Below, in pieces: positions 1 through 7,830 of a stretch of 64,000 bases of DNA (position 1 is the first letter of the stretch; each line of letters opens with the position of its first letter). The position numbers and the translations under genes were made by a program. The stretch spans positions 1 to 64,000 of the forward strand of contig NZ_JAIGYQ010000005.1 in assembly GCF_019711685.1 (NCBI RefSeq). The letters are read 5' to 3'. This DNA comes from Helicobacter turcicus (lineage in GTDB: Bacteria; Campylobacterota; Campylobacteria; Campylobacterales; Helicobacteraceae). The notes beneath the pieces are model-generated. The model was not told the origin of the DNA, did not search any database, and saw only the letters and a program-made list of their open reading frames with translations.

Positions 1-161
1 CTGCATTAAAACTTCCTCCTTTAGAATCTTATTCTGATTATAAAGAAGCTTTAAGATTTAAAGAACATTTAAGCTATAAACTTGGCAATGCTTTTTTAAA
101 AGCATATAAGAATGTGTGGGGGGGGGGGCATAATAAAATACATCTTTATAGATGTGCCTAG
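1..161 (+). CDS. 3' end of a phase-variable surface-carbohydrate family protein (5' truncated by window edge)
   Basis: The frame open from base 3 encodes the end of a protein that is a diverged paralog of the SGNH protein at 1404-3167. Both share a LESYxDYKEA stretch followed by a YKLGxAf(l/i)KA module and a glycine run. With the present 11 Gs (118-128) the frame ends at TAG 159-161 with the tail HNKIHLYRCA. With 10 or 13 Gs it would instead run through a tail rich in Lys and Arg to a TGA at 202-204. That longer tail is the one that aligns with the tail of the paralog (IKY.F...R..RE...KEK). The present state is therefore probably the alternative, short-tail phase. The catalytic part lies outside the window. 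Confidence 0.7.
   Translation, partial: ALKLPPLESYSDYKEALRFKEHLSYKLGNAFLKAYKNVWGGGHNKIHLYRCA
118..128 (+). repeat. 11-base poly-G contingency tract
   Basis: Eleven consecutive G residues lie in the coding sequence of the truncated gene, in the codons for a Trp-Gly-Gly-Gly stretch. Long G runs are otherwise absent from this AT-rich window except for the matching tract at 1480-1490. In Campylobacterota such tracts change length by slipped-strand mispairing. Here a change of one base swaps the last few residues of the protein and decides whether its stop codon overlaps the next start codon. Confidence 0.85.
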
Positions 162-200
162 AATAAAAAGAGAATGGAGAGAAAAACAAAAGGAGAAAAA

Positions 201-305
201 ATGAAAAATTCTCAATTTGAACTTCAAAAGGCTTTGGAGGCTTGGGATTTCAAAAAAGCTTTTGAATGTATAGAAAAACCTATTTTAAAAATCTTTAAAA
301 AATAA
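201..305 (+). CDS. Small 34-aa ORF downstream of the poly-G gene
   Basis: ATG at 201 follows a good ribosome binding site (AAAAGGAG, 5-6 bases upstream) and gives 34 residues ending at TAA 303-305: an acidic/aromatic start, a helix-like middle (QKALEAWDFKKAFECIEK) and a basic end. When the upstream G tract is in its long-tail phase, the upstream stop (TGA 202-204) overlaps this start as ATGA, which would give translational coupling. In the present phase the upstream gene stops 39 bases earlier. I do not recognise a function. It may be a small real gene or the surviving 5' end of a longer gene of the same carbohydrate locus. Confidence 0.45.
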   Translation: MKNSQFELQKALEAWDFKKAFECIEKPILKIFKK

Positions 306-357
306 AGAATTTTAAAATACAAATTTTAAAATCTAAATAAATTTTACAACAACTTAA

Positions 358-385
358 ACAATGCTAAAAAGTTTTTTAGCATTGT
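358..385. terminator. Hairpin terminator between convergent genes
   Basis: A perfect 13-base inverted repeat (358-370 and 373-385; ACAATGCTAAAAA and its complement) is followed by a run of T on the plus strand. It sits between the 34-aa ORF (plus) and galE (minus) and overlaps the last codons of galE, so it probably ends both transcripts. Confidence 0.7.
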
Positions 386-1362
386 TTTTCCCACTCATAA
401 GCACTTTTACAGATAAGCTCTAAGTTATCGTATTTTGGATTCCATGAAGTGCATTTACGAATTTTACTTGCATCAGAAATTAAAACACTAGGATCGCCTT
501 GCCTTCTTAGTGCGCATTCAACCTCAAAATCAATCCCACTTACTTTTTTCATCATTGCAACCACTTCTTTAACACTAAAGCCATGTCCATAGCCTACATT
601 AAAAACATCACTCTTAGAATGCTGTAAATACTCTAAAGCAGCTAAATGGGCACTTGCAATATCATCAACATGAATAAAATCTCTAATGCAAGTTCCATCT
701 TTGGTCGCATAATCGTCCCCATAAATAAATAGCTTATCCCTTTTTCGTGCTGCAACTTCAGCTGCAACTTTTATAAGTAAAGTTGCCTTGGGGTATCTCT
801 GCCCTATCTTAAAGTCCATACAAGCTCCTGCTACATTAAAATACCGCAAAATACAATGCTTAAATCCAGAATGCGCCTTACTTGCAGCTCTTAAAATTTC
901 CTCACTCATTAATTTACTTTGTCCGTAAGGATTAATAGGCTCTAAAGCACTACTTTCAGAGACAAAATCACTCTTTGGCTCTCCATAAGTTGCCGCTGTT
1001 GAAGAAAAAATAAAATACTTCACTCCACTTTTTATGCAAGAATCAATTAAATTTGTTGTATTTGCTGTGTTATTCAAATAATATTTCAAAGGATTTTGTG
1101 TGCTTTCAAAAACCTCAATACTAGCAGCAAAATGCACAACCGCATCAAATTTTTCTTCTAATAAAAGCTCTTTAACTTTAGAAAAATCACTTAAATCTTG
1201 CTTATAAAACTGAAATTCTCTAATTGTGCTTAAATCCTCAAGTGCTTTTTGGCTTCCTTTGCTAAGATTATCTAAAACACAAATTTGATGCTTAGTGTTT
1301 AAAAATTGCCTTAGGGTATGAGAGCCTATATATCCAGCTCCTCCTGTGATAAGGATTTTCAT
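376..1362 (-). CDS. galE: UDP-glucose 4-epimerase
   Basis: Extended short-chain dehydrogenase/reductase that interconverts UDP-glucose and UDP-galactose in the cytoplasm and supplies galactose for lipooligosaccharide or other surface glycans. The sequence shows the NAD-binding GGAGYIG at residues 7-13, the catalytic SST (about 120-122) and the YxxxK pair (NPYGQSK, Tyr146 and Lys150). At 328 aa it has the usual family length. Two ATGs stand in tandem. The second (1360-1362) is preferred because AAGGAG lies five bases before it and only two before the first. It follows the phase-variable SGNH gene by 41 bases on the same strand and ends in the hairpin at 358-385. A UDP-GalNAc-type specificity cannot be excluded from sequence. 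Confidence 0.93.
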   Translation of the reverse strand: MKILITGGAGYIGSHTLRQFLNTKHQICVLDNLSKGSQKALEDLSTIREFQFYKQDLSDFSKVKELLLEEKFDAVVHFAASIEVFESTQNPLKYYLNNTANTTNLIDSCIKSGVKYFIFSSTAATYGEPKSDFVSESSALEPINPYGQSKLMSEEILRAASKAHSGFKHCILRYFNVAGACMDFKIGQRYPKATLLIKVAAEVAARKRDKLFIYGDDYATKDGTCIRDFIHVDDIASAHLAALEYLQHSKSDVFNVGYGHGFSVKEVVAMMKKVSGIDFEVECALRRQGDPSVLISDASKIRKCTSWNPKYDNLELICKSAYEWEKQC

Positions 1363-1403
1363 CATTGCTCCTTTAATTTAATTTTAAAAATTCTAAGATA
1401 TTT

Positions 1404-3167
1404 TTAAATACTTAGCTTTTCTTTCTTTTGCTTAAATTCTCTTACTAACTTGCGTATATCAAAGAGAAGCTTGATATAGCCCCCCCCCCCGCCAATAAAT
1501 GAAGTATTATTTGCCTTTATAAATGCTTTGCCAAGTTTATAAGTAAAACAATCTTTTTCTTTTATAGCTTCTTTATAGTCAGGATAGCTCTCTAGCTGAG
1601 GAAATTTAAGAGACTGGTTGAATTGCTTTTGATGTTTATGCACTATAACAATCGCCCACAGCACAAATGGCATTTTTATGTATCCTAGCAAAGATTTAGA
1701 ATTTTTTATCATTGCGTCACCCAATTTATAAGAAAGGTGGTTATGGATTCTAAATCTTGCGGTATTCCTATCAATAACAATCGTTTTTGGAATTAAATCG
1801 TCAAAATTAACTTTTAATTTTAAATCTTTAGCAAACTTTTTAGTTTGCAATTTTTTCATTTTTAACTCCCATTCAAGATTTTGGATTTCTAAAATTTGCT
1901 TTTTTGTAGGCGGAGAATCTAACTTAGCATTTAAAGCATTAATTTGGTCTCGCAATGGTTTTAATTTTCTAGAATCTGTAATTAAACAATACTCATCAAT
2001 AATTTCTTTATACACCTCTATAGGTGGAATCACAGAGTTGTGATTATATCCACTTGGAATTTCAATATTTTCATTCCTTAAAGCATTGAAATCTACAACC
2101 TCTTCATAATAATTTCCATCTGCAGATGCAAGAAAAAAAGCAACCAAATCACAAAAGGGGAGTCTTTTAGAATCTCTAACCCAAGATTGCGCTAAATGAT
2201 AAAATTCTCTGCCCTCTTTTTGATTGTGATTGATTTTAACAAAAGTTTCCCCATCTAACTGAAAAAAACTATGCACTTCTACAATAGTATTCAACGCATT
2301 TGTTTCTTTCACTATGCTCTTTTTTGAATTAGAGATTTCAAGACTTGAATAATTAATCAGTTTAGCGTGAGTATCGGCAGTATGATTCCAAGTATGAATC
2401 CCTATTAAAGTGAAGCCTTGAAATGTTTGATTAAATTTTAAGATCGTCTCACCTTCCTTTAATTGATAGGTTGTTTCATAAAACACATTATTTTGTGCAA
2501 TATTCTCCTCTAATGTGCCACTTATTAGCTCCATTTCTTTAGGTGTGCAGACAATAAATTTAGGATTATCATTTGAAATATGTAAGGAATTTGAAAGCTT
2601 AAAAGATTCCAAATTAGAAATAATGTTTTTACCAAATTCACACATAATTCTTTGTAACACATGCGCCCAGTCTAGACTCTTTATAAACTCATTTAACCGA
2701 TAATTATCTACATATTCTTGCATATCAATACAATTAAATCCAAATTTTAATGCTAACTTTTTATGGATTGCATTAATAACTTTATCATTCCACATGTGGC
2801 AAGTTGGCAAAAGAATTACTAATATCTTTTTCTTTAAAACATGTAGCTCCTTATAATACCAATTTAGATTCCTATAAATGCAATTAAAATTAATCCTTTC
2901 TCTACCATCACCATTTCCTATTGTTTCATTAACATTGGATTCTGTAATAATTAATTCTGCATTTTCAAAAATTTCTTTGTTTCTCTCTCTTTTTAATGTA
3001 TAAAAATTTTGGATATGCGTTGTCGCCCCTACTGCAAAATTAAAAAAGGATAATTGACGATTCTTATTATTTTGCAAATTAAATTTGTCAATTCCTTCTC
3101 TAATTCCTTTTTGTAACCCATTTTCTAAACGTGAATTACTGCCACCAAGCAAAACAACATTACCCAT
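1404..3167 (-). CDS. Phase-variable SGNH/GDSL-like hydrolase with C-terminal YKLG repeat modules
   Basis: A 587-aa cytoplasmic-looking protein. The N-terminal 200 residues fit the SGNH/GDSL fold: GGSNS at 8-12 in the place of the GDS nucleophile block, a Gly block (FAVGATT, 43-49), TESNVNE (75-81) where GxND is usual, and DWAH (166-169) where DxxH is usual. The middle is unassigned. The C-terminus has two copies of a YKLGxAxIK module, the second running into a glycine run encoded by the G tract. The start at 3167 is chosen because AAGGAGG lies six bases upstream; the longer frame has no such site. It overlaps the hemH stop by 8 bases. Related families modify surface glycans in Campylobacterota. 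An acetyl-esterase or acetyl-transfer role is inference. Confidence 0.6.
   Translation of the reverse strand: MGNVVLLGGSNSRLENGLQKGIREGIDKFNLQNNKNRQLSFFNFAVGATTHIQNFYTLKRERNKEIFENAELIITESNVNETIGNGDGRERINFNCIYRNLNWYYKELHVLKKKILVILLPTCHMWNDKVINAIHKKLALKFGFNCIDMQEYVDNYRLNEFIKSLDWAHVLQRIMCEFGKNIISNLESFKLSNSLHISNDNPKFIVCTPKEMELISGTLEENIAQNNVFYETTYQLKEGETILKFNQTFQGFTLIGIHTWNHTADTHAKLINYSSLEISNSKKSIVKETNALNTIVEVHSFFQLDGETFVKINHNQKEGREFYHLAQSWVRDSKRLPFCDLVAFFLASADGNYYEEVVDFNALRNENIEIPSGYNHNSVIPPIEVYKEIIDEYCLITDSRKLKPLRDQINALNAKLDSPPTKKQILEIQNLEWELKMKKLQTKKFAKDLKLKVNFDDLIPKTIVIDRNTARFRIHNHLSYKLGDAMIKNSKSLLGYIKMPFVLWAIVIVHKHQKQFNQSLKFPQLESYPDYKEAIKEKDCFTYKLGKAFIKANNTSFIGGGGGYIKLLFDIRKLVREFKQKKEKLSI
1480..1490 (-). 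repeat. 11-base poly-G tract (poly-C on plus strand) near the 3' end of the SGNH gene
   Basis: Eleven Cs on the plus strand, read as G in the gene, encode part of a five-glycine run around residues 559-564. The present length keeps the frame open to the normal tail ending at 1404. One G less would end at a TAG after about 12 codons, and one G more would end at a TGA after 6 codons. Slippage would therefore change only the last 26 or so residues, a tail switch rather than an ordinary on/off switch. Confidence 0.85.
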
Positions 3168-4212
3168 TTCTAGCCTCCTTAATAATCTCCAAAATACACT
3201 CTGCAAAATCCGCATTTGCATTCAAACAACTTGCTACACGATAATCCTCAATCCCAACCTTACGTGCAACTTCCTTGTATTGTAAAGAGAGCTCAAAATC
3301 TGTTTCAGAATTATCCATTGTGAAGGAGATAGGATAAATTAAAAGCTTCTTTCCTTGATATTTTGGCAAACAATCTTGCAAATTCGGCTCTAGCCATTTA
3401 ATAGGTCCAATTTTGGATTGATACGCCACTTTGATACTTGCAAATTCTAATCCAAACTCTTTAAAAAAGGATTCCAAAATCTCCACATTTTCTAAAATTT
3501 CTTTTTGATAAGGATCGCCATTTTCTATATTTCTCTTTGGTAAGGAATGCGCAGAAAACATAAGATGAAAATCCTTAGAATTCTCCCCATTTAGCACCTC
3601 TTTAATGCGTTCTAAAATGGCTAAATTATATGCTCTTTTTTTATAATAACGTTCCACTCGCACAATTTTTGGAGTAAATGTATGCAACTTAAATGCCCTA
3701 AAAATATCTTCCATTGACGAAGCTGTTGTTGTGTAACTAAAATGGGGATACATACTAAATAATACCACCTCACTAATCCCACGCTTTTTCAAATCTTGTG
3801 CCACCTTATCTGCAAAAGGTGGTGTATAGCGCATCGCATAGGTGAAATAATACTTTGACTCTAGCACATTTAGCCTCTCACATAAAACAGATGTGTGTCC
3901 CACCAATGGCGACTTTCCGCCAATTTTTTGGTAATTACTCTGTGCTTCCTCTAGACGCTTATTGACAATAAAACTCCCTATAATAGAGCGTAGAAATGGG
4001 CTTTTAATAGGCAAAATATAAGAATCATTGAACATATTTTTTAAAAAAGTTTTTACTTCAAAGAGAGAATTTGGACCCCCCATGTTTAAAAGCACAACAG
4101 CCACTTTAGAGTTAGGAATTTTAGATTCCATATTTTCAAATCCTTTAGATTGTGTGCTTTGTGCTTCATTTTCAGATTCTAACTTTCGCCCAAATTCTAA
4201 GCCTTTATTCAT
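3160..4212 (-). CDS. hemH: Ferrochelatase
   Basis: Inserts ferrous iron into protoporphyrin IX, the last step of protoheme synthesis, at the inner face of the membrane. Motifs seen are LLNMGGP near residue 41, the SAHSLP histidine in the metal-binding face and the DNSETDFEL acidic segment near the C-terminus. The length of 350 aa includes a polar N-terminal extension of about 30 residues before the usual family start. The ATG at 4212 is supported by AAAGGAG four bases upstream; a later start at the Met before ESKIPNS (residue 28) is possible. It begins one base after the stop of csd4 and its own end overlaps the SGNH gene, so the three are probably co-translated. hemC lies at the far end of the window. 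Confidence 0.92.
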   Translation of the reverse strand: MNKGLEFGRKLESENEAQSTQSKGFENMESKIPNSKVAVVLLNMGGPNSLFEVKTFLKNMFNDSYILPIKSPFLRSIIGSFIVNKRLEEAQSNYQKIGGKSPLVGHTSVLCERLNVLESKYYFTYAMRYTPPFADKVAQDLKKRGISEVVLFSMYPHFSYTTTASSMEDIFRAFKLHTFTPKIVRVERYYKKRAYNLAILERIKEVLNGENSKDFHLMFSAHSLPKRNIENGDPYQKEILENVEILESFFKEFGLEFASIKVAYQSKIGPIKWLEPNLQDCLPKYQGKKLLIYPISFTMDNSETDFELSLQYKEVARKVGIEDYRVASCLNANADFAECILEIIKEARNG

Positions 4213-4213
4213 T

Positions 4214-5569
4214 TTACTCCTTTGTGCGCATATTTAACATTCCACAAAAATTTTTACCCTCATACAGCTCCACACGGAACACTCTCCCTTGCTTATCTAT
4301 TGCATAATTCTTATCAATCATATTTGGATTTAGCCTTAGATTGTGCTCACTCACAACACCCTTTTTAGAATAGCCAATCACATTTACGCGTAGCCCATCT
4401 TGTCCGCGCACTAAAAAATCCTTGCTAAACTCCAAAATATCTCCAGCCTTTACCGCAACTTCCTTATTATCAAGCTCTACTTCTAGCGATTCTAACTTAC
4501 ACTGCATAGGAAAAATATCTGCCTTTAAATGTGTAACTTTTTTATGCCCTATATAAAGCTCAAATCCATCTTTAACCTTCTTAACTCCACCAATAGGATG
4601 CGTAAAAGAAAAGCGATTCTTATCAGAGAGTAGTGGCACGAAGTTTAGATGTTTTTTTATACTATCTAGCTCGAGTGTGATATTATCATTAATCTTCACA
4701 CTGCCAAAAGTATTCACCTTTGCTTCTACACTCTTTAAATCAAGCACAAAATTGCGCTCAAACTCAATCCCCATAATCCCCATTAATGCTTCAATGGAAC
4801 TTAATTGATAAAGTGTTTTAAGAGGTAACTCTTTGATATTCTTACTTGTTTCAATTGCTAAAGCAGGTTTTAGATGTGTGATAGCAAAAAATGTCAAGGA
4901 ATTTTGTTGCTCCTCATCTTTAAACTTTGTCTCTGTGTTGCGCACACCAAAAGTATGAAAATCATAATGCAAAGTCTGATTTAAACGCTCTTCAATCTCC
5001 TTAGCAATGGAATCTAAATTTCCAAAGGGAACATTATCTAACGTTTTTTGATCAATCACATAAGTTTGTCCCCACGCCCTAGGATTAAAAATAGAATTCT
5101 CCCATTTTGTGCGATAAAAGCCATGCCCATCATGCAGATTAATAACAAAATCCACTTTAGAATCCTTAATGATTCCTTTAATGCGCTCTACATTTTTAAA
5201 ATCTGGGTCACCTTTAGAAATTCTAGCAAATTTGCGATTCATATCATTGTAGATTCCACGTCTAAAAGCCACAATACTATCAGGGTTTAAGTTTGGGACA
5301 ACTAGCACATTACCCTTTTTTATTGTGTAAAAGTCCGCTAAGAGTGCTGGAGCAAAATATCCTCCTGGTTCATCACCATGGATTCCTCCAATTACCAATA
5401 AAGTTGCACCCTCTTCTTCTCCTTTTAGGGTATAGAGTTTAAAGGGAGTATTTTGCTTGGTGTTCTGTATGCTAACAACTATCTCTCTAGCTTCCTTACT
5501 CTCTTGTGCGCCAAGAAGCGTAATGCTTACTACAAACACACACACAATCTTTCTTATCAATCTTTTCAA
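4214..5569 (-). CDS. csd4: Periplasmic peptidoglycan D,L-carboxypeptidase of the Csd4/Pgp1 family (M14 metallopeptidase)
   Basis: Trims uncrosslinked peptidoglycan tripeptides to dipeptides. In Helicobacter pylori (Csd4) and Campylobacter jejuni (Pgp1) this activity is needed for helical cell shape. A signal peptide covers residues 1-21. Zinc ligands are visible as His64 and Glu67 in GGIHGDEPGG and His146 in NLHDGHGFY. Glu240 in LAIETSK is the likely catalytic base. The length is 451 aa. His64 is the standard M14 ligand, whereas H. pylori Csd4 is known for an unusual Gln at this site. The start is TTG at 5567-5569, preceded by AAGGAAATAGA, and overlaps the gapA stop by three bases. The C-terminal half carries the small beta domains of the family. 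Confidence 0.85.
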   Translation of the reverse strand: MKRLIRKIVCVFVVSITLLGAQESKEAREIVVSIQNTKQNTPFKLYTLKGEEEGATLLVIGGIHGDEPGGYFAPALLADFYTIKKGNVLVVPNLNPDSIVAFRRGIYNDMNRKFARISKGDPDFKNVERIKGIIKDSKVDFVINLHDGHGFYRTKWENSIFNPRAWGQTYVIDQKTLDNVPFGNLDSIAKEIEERLNQTLHYDFHTFGVRNTETKFKDEEQQNSLTFFAITHLKPALAIETSKNIKELPLKTLYQLSSIEALMGIMGIEFERNFVLDLKSVEAKVNTFGSVKINDNITLELDSIKKHLNFVPLLSDKNRFSFTHPIGGVKKVKDGFELYIGHKKVTHLKADIFPMQCKLESLEVELDNKEVAVKAGDILEFSKDFLVRGQDGLRVNVIGYSKKGVVSEHNLRLNPNMIDKNYAIDKQGRVFRVELYEGKNFCGMLNMRTKE

Positions 5570-6576
5570 TCTATTTCCTTACAAATATAAAGTGCCATTT
5601 CTAAAATTCTATGCGAATATCCCCATTCATTGTCATACCAAGTCATAATCTTTGCCATATTACCACCCAAAACAAAAGTTAAATCAAGCGCAACAACTCC
5701 ACTTAAATGACAATTTAGAAAATCTTGAGAAACACCATATTCTCTATCTACACCCAAGATTCCTTTTAATCTCCCTTCAGCCGCCTCGCAAAATATGGCA
5801 TTAATTGCCTCTTGTGTAGTATTATTTTTAAGATTTACATTTAAATCTACCATGGACACATCTGGCACTGGCACACGCACACTATGCCCATGCAATCTCT
5901 CCTTCATCTTTGGCAGAACCAAATGTAAAGCCTTTGCAGCCCCTGTTGTTGTTGGAATTATGTTGATTGCAGCTGCGCGTGAGCGACGAAAATCTCCCTT
6001 ATGATGTGCTGCATCAATGAGGTTTTGGTCATTTGTATAACTATGGATTGTTGTTAAGATTCCCTTTTCTACACCAAAATTCTCATCAAGCAACATTACA
6101 ATAGGTGCTAATGCATTAGTCGTGCAACTCGCATTAGAGATGATTTTTTCACCTTTATATTCTGTATGATTCACACCTAACACAAAAGTTTTTGTATCAT
6201 CCTTTGCCGGAGCAGAAAAAATTACACGCTTTGCACCTTTTTGCAAATGGGATTCTACTGCATCTTGCGTCAAAAACAAGCCACTTGCTTCAATAACTAC
6301 ATCTGCGCCACAAATATCAATTTCTCTAGGAGTTTTATATTGAAAAAACGGAATCTCACATCCATTAAAGATAATTTTTTTTTCATCAAAACTTCGTACG
6401 ATTTTACTGCCTTGATGCACGGAATCATGCGTTAGAAGATAGCTCAAAATCTCTGGATTTGCCAAATCATTAATGCCCACAATTTCAATGCTATCTTGCA
6501 TTTCACAAAGTGCCACGCGCGTAATACAGCGCCCAATTCTGCCAAAACCATTGATAAAGACTTTAATTTTTTGCAT
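5566..6576 (-). CDS. gapA: Glyceraldehyde-3-phosphate dehydrogenase
   Basis: Oxidises glyceraldehyde-3-phosphate to 1,3-bisphosphoglycerate with NAD(P) in glycolysis and gluconeogenesis. The Rossmann motif NGFGRIGR starts at residue 9. The catalytic Cys151 stands in ASCTTNALAP, and the partner histidine is in TIHSYTNDQ. The length of 336 aa is standard. ATG at 6574-6576 is taken as the start, with AAAGAG upstream; a TTG two codons earlier is less likely. It is the first gene of a run with csd4, hemH, the SGNH gene and galE, and a candidate -10 (TACAAT) lies about 32 bases upstream. Confidence 0.93.
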   Translation of the reverse strand: MQKIKVFINGFGRIGRCITRVALCEMQDSIEIVGINDLANPEILSYLLTHDSVHQGSKIVRSFDEKKIIFNGCEIPFFQYKTPREIDICGADVVIEASGLFLTQDAVESHLQKGAKRVIFSAPAKDDTKTFVLGVNHTEYKGEKIISNASCTTNALAPIVMLLDENFGVEKGILTTIHSYTNDQNLIDAAHHKGDFRRSRAAAINIIPTTTGAAKALHLVLPKMKERLHGHSVRVPVPDVSMVDLNVNLKNNTTQEAINAIFCEAAEGRLKGILGVDREYGVSQDFLNCHLSGVVALDLTFVLGGNMAKIMTWYDNEWGYSHRILEMALYICKEID

Positions 6577-6607
6577 AGTCAATCTCTTTTGTTGTTGTCA
6601 TTCCAAA

Positions 6608-6613
6608 ATTGTA
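6608..6613 (-). promoter_or_regulatory. Candidate -10 box for the gapA-csd4-hemH-SGNH-galE operon
   Basis: Read on the minus strand the sequence is TATGCTACAATTTTGG, an extended -10 of the Helicobacter housekeeping type (TGC then TACAAT), about 32 bases before the gapA ATG. Helicobacter promoters rarely show a clear -35 and none is claimed here. Confidence 0.45.
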
Positions 6614-6646
6614 GCATATTTAATGTTATTCCTAATATTTTTAGGG

Positions 6647-6652
6647 TATAAT
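6647..6652 (+). promoter_or_regulatory. -10 box for the BI-1 gene
   Basis: TATAAT preceded by GGG lies in the divergent gap between gapA and the BI-1 gene, 36 bases before the ATG at 6689. The spacing fits a transcription start near 6659. Confidence 0.6.
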
Positions 6653-6688
6653 ATTACCTTATAAATTTCATTGTTAAAAGGATTTTTA

Positions 6689-7405
6689 ATGTCTTTATAT
6701 GATAGAAAACCTATGAATAGCAATTACAATGGCTATGACACCGTAGAACAAAGCACATTTTCCCAGGGCGATGTTGCATTAATTAGCTTTGTAAAACAAA
6801 CTTACCAACTCTTTGCAGGCTCACTTCTAGCAGCATCTGTGGGCGCATACACTGGAATTACAGCATTTGGAAATATTGTGGCGCAATATTATATTGGTTT
6901 TGTGATTTTAGAATTTGCTTTACTTTTTGGGCTAATGTTTGCAAAATCAAAACCCGGAATCAATCTATTGCTACTTTTTGCATTTACTTTTACAACAGGT
7001 TTAACACTCACTCCAATTCTAAGTAAAATTTTAGGAATGCCCGGTGGAGCAAATATTGTTGCACAAGCCTTTTTGCTAACAACAGCAATTTTCGGTGTAA
7101 TGAGCATTTTTGCGCTCCGCACAAAAAAAGACTTAGCAAGCATGGGTAAAATGTTATTTATTGCATTAATTGTCGTAGTTATTGGTTCTTTAATTAATCT
7201 TTTCTTAGGGAGTCCGATTCTACAAGTAATTATTGCGGGTGTTGGAGCAATTTTATTTAGTATTTTTATTGCTTATGACACACAAAACATTGTGCGTGGC
7301 TTGTATGATAGCCCTGTAATGGCTGCTGTTAGTCTATATCTTGATTTCTTAAATCTTTTTATCTCCTTACTACAAATTCTTGGAATTTTTAATTCAAAAG
7401 AATAA
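6689..7405 (+). CDS. Bax inhibitor-1 / YccA family membrane protein
   Basis: A 238-aa inner-membrane protein with a short cytoplasmic N-terminus (about 45 residues) and about seven hydrophobic helices covering the rest, in the pattern of the BI-1/TMBIM family. Typical family features are the small-residue-rich helices and the late acidic signature: FIAYDTQ near residue 195 and the LYLDFLNLFISLLQI ending. Bacterial members include YbhL/YccA, the latter an FtsH-associated protein, and BsYetJ, a pH-dependent calcium leak channel. Which role applies here is unknown. ATG 6689 is preferred because AAGGA lies 7-8 bases before it; a TTG at 6671 is not supported. Confidence 0.85.
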   Translation: MSLYDRKPMNSNYNGYDTVEQSTFSQGDVALISFVKQTYQLFAGSLLAASVGAYTGITAFGNIVAQYYIGFVILEFALLFGLMFAKSKPGINLLLLFAFTFTTGLTLTPILSKILGMPGGANIVAQAFLLTTAIFGVMSIFALRTKKDLASMGKMLFIALIVVVIGSLINLFLGSPILQVIIAGVGAILFSIFIAYDTQNIVRGLYDSPVMAAVSLYLDFLNLFISLLQILGIFNSKE

Positions 7406-7820
7406 CATAAGAAATGCGCAAGATTCTCAAACTCTGCGCATTCTTGATGCAAATCTAAATCGTTTGCGCGAAGGTATTCGCGTGGTAGAAGATATTTTGC
7501 GCTATGGTTTTAGCCACAAAGACTTTGCGCTTTCTTTAAAGAATCTCCGTCATCAGTGCAGAATTGCAAACTCCCTAGAGCTCCTAAACACGCGTGATTC
7601 CCTTAAAGATGTATTAAAAACTTCTACTAAGAACGAACAACAAAGAGAAAATCTAAAAGCCATTTTTATCGCAAATTTCAAACGTGCTCAAGAATCTGCA
7701 CGTGTTTTAGAAGAAATTTTAAAATTAGACAACACACAAGAAAGTGAACGTTTTAAAAATATTCGCTACACACTCTATGCACTAGAAAAAGATATTTTAA
7801 CAACTATTTTCACATCTTAA
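7380..7820 (+). CDS. thiD2: Stand-alone ThiD2-type hydroxymethylpyrimidine phosphate kinase domain
   Basis: The segment RILDANLNRLREGIRVVED, followed by an LRH and a later DVLKTST, matches the ThiD2 domain. That domain occurs fused to ThiE or alone and phosphorylates HMP phosphate in thiamine synthesis. The protein has about 146 residues, all helical in character, and acts in the cytoplasm. No ATG or GTG lies upstream of the conserved N-terminus. The only standard start is TTG at 7380, inside the end of the BI-1 gene; an ATA after AAAAGAATAAC (7407) is an unusual alternative. Database annotations often call it thiamine-phosphate pyrophosphorylase, but the ThiE TIM barrel is absent. Confidence 0.65.
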   Translation: MEFLIQKNNIRNAQDSQTLRILDANLNRLREGIRVVEDILRYGFSHKDFALSLKNLRHQCRIANSLELLNTRDSLKDVLKTSTKNEQQRENLKAIFIANFKRAQESARVLEEILKLDNTQESERFKNIRYTLYALEKDILTTIFTS

Positions 7821-7830
7821 GAGGATTGCT

